DNA from: Roseiarcus sp963770275
GTDB lineage: Bacteria; Pseudomonadota; Alphaproteobacteria; Rhizobiales; Beijerinckiaceae
Reading direction: 5' to 3'
Assembly: GCA_963770275.1 (NCBI GenBank)
Contig: CAVYPD010000036.1
Span: 1 to 64,000, forward strand
DNA: 64,000 bases
The position numbers and the translations under genes are program-made. The notes beneath the pieces were generated by a model. That model was not told the DNA's origin. It searched no databases and was given only the letters and a program-made list of their open reading frames with translations. Positions 9,421 through 19,663 of this stretch are shown piece by piece (within the stretch, counting starts at the first letter, position 1; each line of letters starts with the position of its first letter).

Positions 9421-10311
9421 ATGGAACAGGTCGAAGGGACTGCAGTCCAGGACTTCGATCGTGCGTGCGAGACGATCGAGCCGTCGCGGCTGGCTACTCC
9501 TCTCGTTTTCAGTTCGCCCCATTCCGGATCGACCTATCCTCAGCGCTTTCTTGCCGCCTCGCGGCTGGATCCACTGACCCTGCGCCGCTCGGAGGACGCT
9601 TTCGTTGACGAGCTGTTTTTGCCTTGTGTCGAGCTCGGCGCGCCATTGTTGCGGGCATTGTTCCCTCGCGCTTACCTCGATGTGAACCGAGAGCCGTACG
9701 AACTCGACCCGCAGATTTTCGATGGCCGCCTGCCGGACTTCGCAAACACCCGCTCTTTAAGAGTTGCGGTCGGGCTGGGGACGATTCCCAGAGTGGTTGG
9801 CGACGCCCAGCCAATCTACAGGAAGCCGATTCCGGTCGCTGATGGTCTCCGGCGGATCGAGACGCTCTACCGGCCCTATCACGCGCAATTGCAGGCCCTG
9901 ATTGAGCGCGCGCGCGGCTGGTTCGGGGTTTCGGTGCTGCTCGACTGCCACTCGATGCCCTCGAACGCCGCCGATGTCAGTGGACTCGATATTGTGCTGG
10001 GCGACCGATATGGCGCAAGCGCGGCGCCCCCGATCGTGGACGTTCTGGAATCGAGCCTCAAGCGCGCGGGCTATCGCGTCCGCCGCAATAAGCCATTCGC
10101 TGGGGGTTATATCACCGAGCATTTCGGCTCGCCCGCGGACGGCGTCCATGCGGTTCAGATTGAGATCGCCCGGGCGCTCTACCTCGATGAGCGCAGGATT
10201 GTCCGAACAGAACGGTGGCCCGCGTTACAGCAGGATCTGTTCGCCGCGGCGAAGGCGCTGGCGCTGGAACTGGGCGGTAACCCGGAGGCGGGCCGCCTGG
10301 CGGCCGAATGA
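9421..10311 (+). CDS. N-formylglutamate amidohydrolase family protein
   Basis: About 296 residues from the ATG at 9421, which has CGGAGGG just upstream. The family (FGase, PF05013) includes HutG-type enzymes that hydrolyse N-formylglutamate to glutamate and formate. Conserved parts: FSSPHSGSTYP near residue 27, ERARGWFGVSVLLDCHSMPS (with the DCHSMP metal/active-site motif) and the C-terminal GGYITEHFG. There is no hut operon around it, so the true substrate may be another N-formyl or N-acyl amino acid. It is divergent from cpdR and followed by a terminator. Confidence 0.85.
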   Translation: MEQVEGTAVQDFDRACETIEPSRLATPLVFSSPHSGSTYPQRFLAASRLDPLTLRRSEDAFVDELFLPCVELGAPLLRALFPRAYLDVNREPYELDPQIFDGRLPDFANTRSLRVAVGLGTIPRVVGDAQPIYRKPIPVADGLRRIETLYRPYHAQLQALIERARGWFGVSVLLDCHSMPSNAADVSGLDIVLGDRYGASAAPPIVDVLESSLKRAGYRVRRNKPFAGGYITEHFGSPADGVHAVQIEIARALYLDERRIVRTERWPALQQDLFAAAKALALELGGNPEAGRLAAE

Positions 10312-10404
10312 ACCGAGTGCGGGGCCGACGACGCCATGAATGCTGCACCGCAGCAAGACCGAGCGCGGCGCACAAATCACAAGATGAAGGGAACGGGAGA
10401 AAAA

Positions 10405-10440
10405 AGGAGGCCGCCATGTCGCCATGGCGGCCTTGAGTTT
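10405..10440 (+). terminator. Hairpin terminator after the amidohydrolase gene
   Basis: GGCCGCCAT (10409-10417), loop GTCGCC, ATGGCGGCC (10424-10432), then TTGAGTTT. A-rich upstream and T-rich downstream flanks make it plausible in both directions. Confidence 0.65.
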
Positions 10441-10466
10441 AGGGAGGAAACGCCCAAGGAGGGCAT

Positions 10467-10622
10467 ATGCGGCAGGTCATGCCGCACCGCAACAATATCG
10501 TCTCGGACCTCCGCCGTTGCAAGTGTTTTCTTCGCCCTGTGGATGACAGACCCGCCGAATCCGGAGCACTGTGGCATTCCTGTCTAAACGCGCCTAGAGC
10601 GATCCATCAGACAATAACATAG
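10467..10622 (+). CDS. Possible 51-residue small protein
   Basis: An ATG at 10467 follows a strong AGGAGGG three bases away and opens 51 codons beginning MRQVMPHRNNIVSDLRRCK and ending in TAG. The first half has GC-rich third positions like real genes here; the second half (containing FLRPVDDRPAES) is less gene-like. No signal peptide or membrane segment. I do not recognise it. It sits between a terminator and hisN and could equally be non-coding. Confidence 0.25.
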   Translation: MRQVMPHRNNIVSDLRRCKCFLRPVDDRPAESGALWHSCLNAPRAIHQTIT

Positions 10623-10738
10623 CGATCTCAATGAGATAAAACGATATAGTTGAGAGTCGCCCAGGCTATACTATCACTAATATGGATAGCAGATATGCAA
10701 AGTGGGCATGAAGTTTCACGCGTTTGTGAGGCCTTTGG

Positions 10739-11560
10739 ATGACCGCAGTTGACTTTGCCGCCTTCGTGGAACGACTCGCACAGGTCTCGGGCGAGGTGAT
10801 TCTCCCATTTTTTCGCAGCGCGATTCGCGCCGAAGACAAGTCGCTGGGCGGGGTGTTCGATCCCGTCACCGAGGCCGACCGGGGCGCCGAGGCGGCTATG
10901 CGGCGGCTGATCGGGCAGACGTTTCCCGCCCACGGGGTGATCGGTGAGGAATATGGGCAGGATCGCCCCGAGGCGGAATATGTCTGGGTCCTCGATCCGA
11001 TCGACGGGACCAAGAGCTTCGTTTCCGGGCTGCCGACCTGGGGCACGTTGATCGGGCTCATGCATCACGGCCAGCCGGTCTATGGCATGATGGCCCAGCC
11101 ATTCACGCGCGAGCGGTTCTATGGCGATGGCAAGCGCGCGAGCTCGCGCACGCTCGCGCCCTCGCATGGCGATCGGCCGCCTGCTGAATGGGCGACCCGG
11201 AGCCTGCATACGCGCGGCTGCGCGACCCTTGCCGAGGCGACCCTCGCGACCACAAGCCCGTTGCTGATTCGGGACGATTCCGATCGGGCCGCCTATGTGC
11301 GGGTCGAAAGCCAAGTCCGGCTCACGCGCTACGGCGGCGATTGTTACGCCTATTGCGCGCTCGCGGCGGGCTTCGTCGACCTGGTGATCGAGACCAACCT
11401 CAAACCGCACGACATCGTCGCGCTCGCGCCGATCATCGAGGGGGCAGGCGGCGTGGTGACGACCTGGGACGGCGAGAACGCCGCCAAGGGGGGCCGGATC
11501 ATCGCCGCCGGCGACCGGGCCGTCTACGACGAGGCCCGCCGCCTGCTGCTGCAGGGGTAG
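10739..11560 (+). CDS. hisN: Histidinol-phosphatase, inositol monophosphatase family (HisN)
   Basis: A 273-residue member of the Mg-dependent inositol monophosphatase fold. Metal-binding motifs: GEEYG (about residue 71), DPIDGTKSF (residues about 87-95) and GGDCYAYCALAAG plus KPHDIVALAPIIEGAGG in the C-terminal half. The alphaproteobacterial HisN branch dephosphorylates histidinol phosphate, the penultimate step of histidine synthesis; the DGTKSFVSG and GGDCYAY signatures favour this branch over SuhB or CysQ. Its place near cpdR and the amidohydrolase supports it. Frame is intact. Confidence 0.85.
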   Translation: MTAVDFAAFVERLAQVSGEVILPFFRSAIRAEDKSLGGVFDPVTEADRGAEAAMRRLIGQTFPAHGVIGEEYGQDRPEAEYVWVLDPIDGTKSFVSGLPTWGTLIGLMHHGQPVYGMMAQPFTRERFYGDGKRASSRTLAPSHGDRPPAEWATRSLHTRGCATLAEATLATTSPLLIRDDSDRAAYVRVESQVRLTRYGGDCYAYCALAAGFVDLVIETNLKPHDIVALAPIIEGAGGVVTTWDGENAAKGGRIIAAGDRAVYDEARRLLLQG

Positions 11561-11610
11561 GCCCTGAGCGCGTCGGGCGGTCACGAGCACAACCAAGGCG
11601 CGAAGTTCCT

Positions 11611-11710
11611 CCAAGACAATCCAAGGAAAACCAAGGAAAAAGGCTTGCATTTCCTTGTTTTTCTTTGGCCGAAACTGGGACTTTTCAATGGGTTACAGCG
11701 AATCCAAATA
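11611..11710. repeat. Dispersed intergenic repeat, copy 1
   Basis: CCAAGACAATCCAAGG, a second CCAAGGAAA, TTTCCTTG and TTCTTTGG form a weak inverted structure, followed by GAAACTGGGACTTTTC and AATGGGTTACAGCG. The last part matches copy 2 at 48062-48150 read on the opposite strand (GAAACGAGACTTATC, AATGGGTTCCACGG). No gene product is expected; reading through it gives unrelated peptides. Confidence 0.6.
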
Positions 11711-12097
11711 AAAAAATCTGGCCGTGCTTCAACTCGCGTCTTGGGTTGTGAGCGAAACGGGTCAAGGTCGCAAGCGTCTCCGTATTTCTGGCATCAGACG
11801 TATCATATCCAAAATTTCTGATATTCGCCAAGAAAAATCAATCGAACCCGCGCAGGGAGACGAATGCTCTGGTCTTGGTCTCGCACCGGTCGGTTCTTGC
11901 GGCGTCGCGATGGTGTTCCAATACAATCGCATTTTTGATCATTCCTGTTCCGCTTCGCCAGCTTTATTGGCGATTTCGAGCGCGACTTCGCCGACCGCCT
12001 GAATAATGGGTCGCAACCAGCTGCGTCACCCGCCAAGCGCCGCATCTGGATTGGCCACAAATGTCGAGCGAAAACCGAATTTGGCGCAGGCCCGCGT
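11711..12097. other. Gene-free stretch
   Basis: About 390 bases between the repeat and the Crp remnant. It is more AT-rich than its surroundings, starts with an A-run (AATCCAAATAAAAAAATC), and shows no frame with gene-like codon use or start signals. I see nothing functional in it. Confidence 0.5.
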
Positions 12098-12475
12098 CAT
12101 TTGACCCTCTCGGCACACCGCAGATTTGTGCGCCGCACGCACTAATACCCGTTCACCCAGATATCGCCCTTGATCGACAAAGGCTCGCAACGCAGCCGGG
12201 GCGCGACCGGTCATCGTTCCATAGCCAACCTCTGCAAATCCACGCGCCGCAGGCCGTTGCAGCATCGTGGCGACGGAATTGCGCGACAGATTGGCGGGCC
12301 CGGCAAGTTCGTTTTGCGTCAGCGGAACTTCGACAGGGGTCATCCTGCGGGTTGGCATAGCGGAGAACGCAGGCCCAGAAGCGCGCCCCTGACCCGGAAG
12401 CGGCCATTTGACCCTCCCGGCAAATCGTGATTTTTGCCGCGCACCCACCAAATGTGCGTTACATGCACAAATCCC
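12098..12475. repeat. Pair of imperfect direct repeats flanking a regulator remnant
   Basis: CATTTGACCCTCTCGGCA (from 12098) and CATTTGACCCTCCCGGCA (from 12405) begin two related blocks of roughly 55-70 bases that continue with similar AT-rich cores and GCCGC-containing ends. They bracket a decayed Crp/Fnr DNA-binding domain. The right copy ends about 25 bases before the leuS start and also contains an inverted repeat TGTGC-N7-GCACA (12453-12469). Duplication of an upstream region or a former mobile unit could explain them. Confidence 0.45.
12173..12337 (-). pseudogene. Remnant of a Crp/Fnr-family regulator (HTH only)
   Basis: About 55 codons on the minus strand read PVEVPLTQNELAGPANLSRN and then SVATMLQRPAARGFAEVGYG with an end PAALRAFVDQ. 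This is the winged helix of a Crp/Fnr regulator, whose usual form is LTQ-DLA-LANLSRNTV and LARLEARGLVEVGYG. Prolines replace conserved leucines in two helices, the cyclic-nucleotide domain is missing, and the place where it should be is occupied by a repeat and leuS on the other strand. It is therefore a dead fragment. Confidence 0.6.
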
Positions 12476-12500
12476 GGTTTTCCCAGAGTACGCCCCCGTA

Positions 12501-15147
12501 ATGCGGCCCGAACGATACAACGTGCGCGAATCCGAGGCCAAATGGCGAAAAGCCTGGGCGGATGCGCAGATCTTCAAGACCGAAAACGACGACCCGCGCC
12601 CGAAATATTATGTGCTCGAGATGTTCCCCTATCCGTCGGGGCGCATCCATATGGGCCATGTGCGCAACTACGCCATGGGCGACGTGGTGGCGCGCTATCG
12701 GCGCGCGCGGGGGTTCAATGTCCTCCACCCGATGGGCTGGGACGCGTTCGGGCTGCCGGCCGAGAACGCCGCCATGCAGAACAACACCAGTCCTGCGGAA
12801 TGGACCTACGCCAACATCGCCGCCATGCGGGCGCAATTGCAGTCGATGGGGCTCTCGCTCGACTGGTCGCGCGAGATCGCGACCTGCGATCCGAGCTATT
12901 ACAAGCACCAGCAGAAGCTGTTCCTCGATTTCCTCGCCGCTGGCCTGGTCGCGCGCAAGAAATCGAAGGTCAATTGGGACCCGGTCGATCAGACGGTGCT
13001 CGCCAACGAGCAGGTGATCGACGGGCGCGGCTGGCGCTCGGGCGCGCCGGTCGAGCAGCGCGAGCTCACCCAATGGTTCCTCAAGATCACCGACTATTCC
13101 GACGATCTGCTGGCGAGCCTCGATCATCTCGAGCGCTGGCCGGAAAAAGTCCGCCTGATGCAGAAGAACTGGATCGGGCGTTCGGAGGGCCTGTCGGTCC
13201 GGTTCGTCATCGATCCGGCGACGCTCGGCGCGCTCAAGGGCGAACCCGAGACGAGCGAACTCGACATCTATACGACACGGCCCGACACGTTGTTCGGCGC
13301 GAAGTTCATGGCGATCGCGCCTGACCATCCGCTGGCCGCCGCGGCCGCGAAGCACGACCCGGCGCTTCATGCGTTCATCGAGGAGACGCGCAAGATCGGC
13401 ACGTCGGTCGCCGCGATCGAGACGGCGGAGAAGAAGGGCTACGACACGGGCCTTAAAGTGCTGCACCCGTTCGACCCCGAATGGCGCTTGCCCATTTACG
13501 TCGCCAATTTCGTTCTGATGGAGTACGGCTCGGGCGCGATTTTCGGCTGCCCCGCCCACGATCAGCGCGACCTCGATTTTGTCCGCGCCTATGGCCTGGG
13601 CGTGACCCCGGTGGTGTGTCCGCCCGAGCTCGATCCCGCGAACTTCACCATCGATGACGTCGCCTATGACGGCAATGGGGTGATGATCAATTCGCGCTTT
13701 CTCGACGGCATGACGGTCGAGCAGGCCAAAGAAGACGTTTCGCGCCGGCTCGAGCAGATCACGCTTGACGGCGAGCCGCAGGCCAAGCGGCAGATCAACT
13801 ACAAGCTCAGGGATTGGGGCATTTCCCGCCAGCGCTATTGGGGCTGCCCGATCCCGATCATCCATTGCCCGACCGACGGCGTCGTGCCGGTTCCGGCGAA
13901 GGACTTGCCGGTCAAGCTGCCGGAAGACGTGAGCTTCGATCAGCCCGGCAATCCGCTCAACCGCCATCCGACATGGAAGCACGTCGCCTGTCCGCAATGC
14001 GGTCGCGCAGCGACGCGCGAGACCGACACGATGGACACGTTCGTGGATTCGTCGTGGTACTTCGTGCGCTTCACCGATCCGCACAACGCCTCGGCGCCGG
14101 ACAATCCGGCAATGGCCGACCATTGGCTGGCGGTCGACCAGTATATCGGCGGCATCGAGCACGCGATTTTGCATCTTCTCTATTCGCGCTTCTTCACCCG
14201 CGCCATGCGCAAGTGCGGCTATCTCGGTCTCGACGAACCGTTCGCCGGCCTCTTCACCCAGGGCATGGTGGTGCACGAGACCTATCGCGGCGAAGAAGGC
14301 CAGTGGCTCGCGCCGTCCGAAGTGCGCGTCGAAGCAGACGGGAATGACCGCCGCGCCTTTCTCCTTGCCGGCGACGACCCGGTCGAGATCGGCCCGCAAC
14401 GAGAAGATGTCGAAGTCCAAGCGCAACACCATCGATCCGGACGAGATCATCTCGACCTACGGCGCCGACACGGCGCGATGGTTCATGCTCTCCGACTCGC
14501 CCCCGGAGCGCGACGTCATCTGGACCGAGGCTGGCGTCCAGGGCTCGTTCAAGCAGACGCAACGCCTCTGGCGCCTGATTTGCGAGATCGAGCGCATCGT
14601 CGGGCCGGAGCGCCCGTCGCCGCCCGCGCAATATGGCGAGGAGGCGCAACGCATCCGCCGGATTGCGCACACCGCGCTGGCCAAGATCGAGGACGAGATC
14701 GATCGCCTGCGTTTCAACGTCTGCATCGCGACGATCTACGAGCTGGCCAACGAACTCGGCGCGGCGGTGGGCGCGATCAGCGAGGCGCCGGTCGCCGACG
14801 ATCTGCGCTCAGCCTTCGCCGAGGCCGGCGATAGTCTCATCCATTGCTTCGCGCCGATGATGCCGCATCTGGCGGAAGAATGCTGGGAGGTGCTTGGCCA
14901 CAAGACCTTCGTCGCCCAGAGCCCGTGGCCGGTCGCCGACCGCAGCCTGATCGCCTCGGCCGATGTCACCTATGTCGTGCAGGTTAACGGCAAGAAGCGG
15001 GGCGAGCTTACGATCGAGCGCGAGGCTGATAAGGAGCGGGTCGAGCGCGCGGCGCTGGCCCTCGACGCCGTCGTGCGGGCGATGGATAATAAGCCGCGCC
15101 GCCGTGTGATCGTCGTGCCGCACAGGATCGTCAATGTCGTGGTCTAG
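12501..15147 (+). pseudogene. leuS: Leucyl-tRNA synthetase, one apparent +1 frameshift
   Basis: Cytoplasmic class I synthetase that charges tRNA-Leu; expected to be essential. The start is the ATG at 12501 (MRPERYNVRESEAKWRKAW). Seen: the HIGH-type motif PYPSGRIHMGH, the CP1 editing region with YTTRPDTLFGA, DWGISRQRYWGCPIP, and KMSKSKRN. The frame breaks at about 14396: the first part ends VEIGP and the next frame resumes with NEKMSKSKRN, so one extra base lies in GGCCCGCAACGAG. Removing it gives 881 residues, the normal length. Because the cell needs leuS, a sequence error is the likeliest cause. It is followed by lptE, which overlaps the leuS 3' end. Confidence 0.9.
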
Positions 15148-15648
15148 GTGTCTTGGCGTCCTCGTGACGCTCGCGCTCGCAAGCGTGCTCGCCGGCTGCT
15201 TCCAGCCGCTCTACAGCGAGGCCGCGCACCCGGGACTGGTGGAGGATCTTCGCGCGATCGAAGTCCAGCCGATCAAGGACCGCATCGGCCATTACCTGGC
15301 CGACAATCTGACCACCGATCTGAACGGGACCGGTCAGACGCCGACGCCAAAATATAAGCTCACCGTGACTGTCGCGATCGGCACGTCGACGCCTACGGTC
15401 AGCTCGCTCACCAACGTCGCGACTTCGGCGACCCTGACCGGCCGAGGCGAAATACACTTTGAACAAGGCCGACGGCGGCGCGCAGGTGCTCACTGGCGTC
15501 GCCGAGCGCGAACGCGTCTTACGATCGCTCCCAGCAGCGCTATAACGATCTGCGCGCCGCGCGAGACGCTGAGATTCGCTTGGCGCGCTCGCTGTCGCAG
15601 GAGATCTCCCTGCGTCTTGCCGCGCAGCTGGCCGGGAAGACTTCATGA
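15134..15648 (+). pseudogene. lptE: LPS-assembly lipoprotein LptE, two apparent +1 frameshifts
   Basis: Outer-membrane lipoprotein partner of LptD. The N-terminus has a lipobox, LASVLAGC (Cys about residue 22), followed by FQPLYSE, typical of alphaproteobacterial LptE placed right after leuS. The frame breaks near 15452 (in CCGAGGCGAA) and again near 15508 (in GAGCGCGAAC). Reading across both gives KYTLNKADGGAQVLTGVAE and then SYDRSQQRYNDLRAARDAEI to a stop at 15648, a good LptE C-terminus. It overlaps leuS by 14 bases. In many relatives holA follows; here a dpp-type permease gene starts 21 bases on. Confidence 0.75.
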
Positions 15649-15669
15649 GCGCTCGCTAGCCTCAACGCG

Positions 15670-16617
15670 ATGCTGCTGTACGTAGGACAACGGGTCGCTC
15701 TCTTCGTCGTAACGCTTCTGTTCGCCTCGCTCGTCGTGTTCGCGGTTATGCAGATCCTCCCGGGCGACGCGGCGCAGACCATGCTGGGGCCGACGGCGAC
15801 GCCCGAGGCGGTCGCGGCGCTCTCGCACAAGCTCGGGCTCGATCTGCCGGCGCCCATCCGCTATGCGCGCTGGATCCTCGGCGCCCTGCACGGCGATCTC
15901 GGCCTCTCTTACGCCTATGGCTCTCCGATCGCTCCGCTGATCGCCTCGAGCCTTGCGGTCAGCGCGCCGCTGGCGCTGATGGCGATGGCGCTCGCCGCAA
16001 TTATCGGGCTTGCCGCCGGCGTCTATGCCGCGGATCGGCGCGGTCGCGCGGGCGACGCGATCGTCATGGGTTTCAGCCAGATCGGTATCGCCGTGCCGAA
16101 CTTCTGGCTGGCGATCCTGCTCGTTCTCGTCTTCGCGGTGACGCTGAGACTTGTTCCCGCTGGCGGGTTTCCTGGTTGGGCGCACCCCGCTCGAGCGTTT
16201 GGCGCGCTGATCCTTCCAGCGATCGCACTTGGCGCCGCGCAGGCGGCGATCGTCACGCGCGTCACCAGGTCCGCGGTCATCGAGGCGCTGAATGAGGACT
16301 TCATGCGCACTGCGCGCGCCAAGGGCGTCTCGCGTCGCGCCGCGATCTGGCGCCACGCCTTGCCGAACGCGCTGACGCCCATCCTTACCATCATGGGGCT
16401 GCAATTCGCCAATCTGATTGCGGGCGCGATCGTGGTCGAGAACGTGTTCGTCCTGCCGGGACTGGGCCGGCTGATGCTGCAGTCGATCTCCAACCGCGAC
16501 ACATTGGTGGTCGAGAATGGGGTGATGCTGCTGGCGGTCATCGTGATAGCACTCAACTTCGTTGTCGACCTCGCCTGCGCCGCGATCGACCCGAGGCTGA
16601 GGGCCTCCGCGGCGTGA
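15670..16617 (+). CDS. Dipeptide/oligopeptide ABC transporter permease (DppB-like)
   Basis: A 315-residue inner-membrane permease of the peptide/nickel/opine importer family. The family N-terminus is present (QRVALFVVTLLFASLVVFAV and QILPGD), as is the docking loop TARAKGVSRRAAIWRHALPN (residues about 215-234). Six membrane segments are predicted. First gene of a tightly packed set: its stop overlaps the GTG start of the next permease. Substrate unknown; the amidase at the end of the set hints at peptides or amides. Confidence 0.88.
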   Translation: MLLYVGQRVALFVVTLLFASLVVFAVMQILPGDAAQTMLGPTATPEAVAALSHKLGLDLPAPIRYARWILGALHGDLGLSYAYGSPIAPLIASSLAVSAPLALMAMALAAIIGLAAGVYAADRRGRAGDAIVMGFSQIGIAVPNFWLAILLVLVFAVTLRLVPAGGFPGWAHPARAFGALILPAIALGAAQAAIVTRVTRSAVIEALNEDFMRTARAKGVSRRAAIWRHALPNALTPILTIMGLQFANLIAGAIVVENVFVLPGLGRLMLQSISNRDTLVVENGVMLLAVIVIALNFVVDLACAAIDPRLRASAA

Positions 16618-17453
16618 CCTTATCCGCCCGGTTTCGAACGCGCGGGGGCTTGAGCCTATGGCTCGGCGCCACGCTCGTCGCCGTGCTGATCGCCGCGGCC
16701 GTCTTGTCGCTTATCTGGACGCCGTATCCGCCGACCGCGATCGACATCCCCCACAAGCTCGCGCCTCCATCGCACGCTCACTGGTTCGGGACCGACAATC
16801 TCGGACGCGATGTCGCTTCTCAGATCCTGGCGGGCTCTCGCGTCTCGATTCTGGTTGGCGTCATCGCGGTCGGCATCGGACTCGCGTTCGGAATCGTTCT
16901 CGGCCTGATCGCGGCGTTCTCCAAGGGCCTCGTCGAAGACGGACTCATGAAGCTCAGCGACTTCGTCTTCGCGTTCCCCGCGCTCCTTCTGGCGATCATG
17001 CTGACTTCGACCTTCGGTCCGGGCGTCGTCAACGCCATCATCGCGATCGGCGTCTACAACGTGCCGATCATCGCGAAGCTCACGCGCGCCACCGCCAATG
17101 GCGTTCTCTCCCGGGAATACGCGCTCGCCGCCCGCGCCGCGGGCAGGGGCCCGATCGCCATCGCGATCGATCACGTGTTGCCCAATATCGCGCCTGCGCT
17201 GATCGTTCAGGCGACGATTCAATTCGCGATCGCCATTCTGGCCGAGGCGGCGCTTTCCTACCTCGGCCTCGGCGCGCAGCCGCCGCAAACGTCGTGGGGC
17301 AAGATGCTCGCCGACGCCCAGAATGTCCTCTACAACGCGCCGCGACTCGCGCTTTATCCGGGCGTCGCGATCGCGCTCAGCGTCTTGGGTCTCAATCTGC
17401 TTGGCGACGGGTTGCGCGATGCGCTCGATCCGAAACTCAAGGCCCGGAGCTAA
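16614..17453 (+). CDS. Dipeptide/oligopeptide ABC transporter permease (DppC-like)
   Basis: A 279-residue second permease of the same importer. It starts at a GTG that overlaps the preceding TGA (GTGA). After a first membrane segment it has the family motif HWFGTDNLGRDVASQILAGS (residues about 58-77), and later the docking loop REYALAARAAGRGPIAIAID and the C-terminal GDGLRDALDPKLKAR. Its stop overlaps the next start (TAATG). Confidence 0.88.
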   Translation: MTLSARFRTRGGLSLWLGATLVAVLIAAAVLSLIWTPYPPTAIDIPHKLAPPSHAHWFGTDNLGRDVASQILAGSRVSILVGVIAVGIGLAFGIVLGLIAAFSKGLVEDGLMKLSDFVFAFPALLLAIMLTSTFGPGVVNAIIAIGVYNVPIIAKLTRATANGVLSREYALAARAAGRGPIAIAIDHVLPNIAPALIVQATIQFAIAILAEAALSYLGLGAQPPQTSWGKMLADAQNVLYNAPRLALYPGVAIALSVLGLNLLGDGLRDALDPKLKARS

Positions 17454-18423
17454 TGCTGCTCGAGGTCTCCGAGCTCTCTGTCGATGTCGCGACGCCCGGG
17501 GGACTGCAGCGCGTCGTCGATCGGACGTCGTTTTCGCTTGGCGAGGGCGAGAGTCTCGGCATGGTCGGTGAGTTCGGCTCCGGCAAGACGATGACGGCGC
17601 TTGCGCTGATGGCCTTGACGCCTGAGGGGGCGCGGGTCTCCGGTTCGATCCGCTTCGAGGGGCAAGAGCTCGTCGGTCTCGACGAAGATGCAATGCTTCA
17701 ATTGCGTGGCGATCGCATCGCCATGATCTTCCAGGAGCCGATGACGGCTCTCAATCCATTGCGCCGCGTTGGGGCGCAAGTCGCCGAACCGCTGATGCTG
17801 CATCGGGGCCTGAGCAAGCGTGAGGCGCAGGCGCGCGCGGTCCAGTTGCTCGACCATGTGCGATTGGCCGAGCCGGAACGCGCGGCCCGATCCTATCCGT
17901 TCGCGCTGTCCGGCGGCGAACGGCAGCGCGCGATGATCGCAATGGCGATCGGCTGTTCGCCGCGCCTCGTCATTGCCGACGAGCCGACCACGGCGCTCGA
18001 CGTCACGGTGCAGGCGCGCATTCTCGCGCTCATCGACGGCCTCAAGTCGGAATCGAAGATGGCGATTCTGCTCGTGAGTCACGATCTCGCGGTGATCGCC
18101 GGGCACTGCGACCGCGTCATCGTCATGTACGCGGGCATGATCATGGAGAGCGGGCCGGTCGAAGCGGTGTTGCGCGAGCCTAGAAACCCTTACACGCTGG
18201 CGCTGCTCGAGGCCCGACCGCGACCGGGCGCGCCGCGTGGTGCTCGCTTGAAGACTATCCCCGGCACGCCGCCCGTTGCGCAAGACCACCGCGTCGGCTG
18301 CCCCTTCGCCGGCCGGTGCGCGCTCACGGTTCCCATCTGCCGCACTGTGGCGCCGCCGGAGGTCGCCTTCGGCGAAGGCCATCTCTCCCGCTGTCATCGC
18401 GCCGTCGAAGTGGGGTTCGCGCC

Positions 18424-18427
<4 letters not shown>
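17453..18427 (+). CDS. Peptide ABC transporter ATP-binding protein (DppD-like)
   Basis: About 324 residues from the ATG at 17453, which overlaps the upstream stop. Walker A GEFGSGKT (a slightly unusual Phe where Ser is common), signature LSGGERQR, Walker B LVIADEPTTALD and H-loop LVSHDLAVIAG are present. The C-terminal oligopeptide-ABC extension contains three or four Cys (CPFAGRCALTVPIC), the usual iron-sulfur-like Cys cluster of DppD proteins. It overlaps dppF by four bases. Confidence 0.9.
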
Positions 18428-19524
<1,097 letters not shown>

Positions 19525-19544
19525 GTCAGCGTCGCTGACATTAA

Positions 19545-19561
19545 TGTAATGATTTATTACA
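19545..19561. promoter_or_regulatory. Inverted repeat TGTAAT-N5-ATTACA
   Basis: A perfect 6-5-6 palindrome in the 140-base gap between the dppF stop and the DUF2852 gene. Its size fits a dimeric regulator operator; no T-run follows, so a terminator is less likely. The regulator cannot be named. Confidence 0.35.
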
Positions 19562-19663
19562 TCCGAAAGCCCTTGTACGCCGCTTGGCCGCTCCCAATCT
19601 CATATGCGCGTCAGCGACCGCTCTCATGGAGCGGCGCGCGCGAGAGGACATTGGAGGCTCGGT

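Noticed and set aside
14390..14410. Programmed ribosomal frameshift in leuS
   Set aside because: No shift-promoting slippery heptamer or stop-codon context is evident, leuS is not known to use frameshifting, and many unrelated genes here show the same +1 pattern.
12459..14450. A 663-codon minus-strand frame opposite leuS
   Set aside because: Arises from the GC-rich antisense of leuS; composition is Arg/Asp/His-rich and matches no protein pattern, while leuS motifs are unmistakable on the plus strand.
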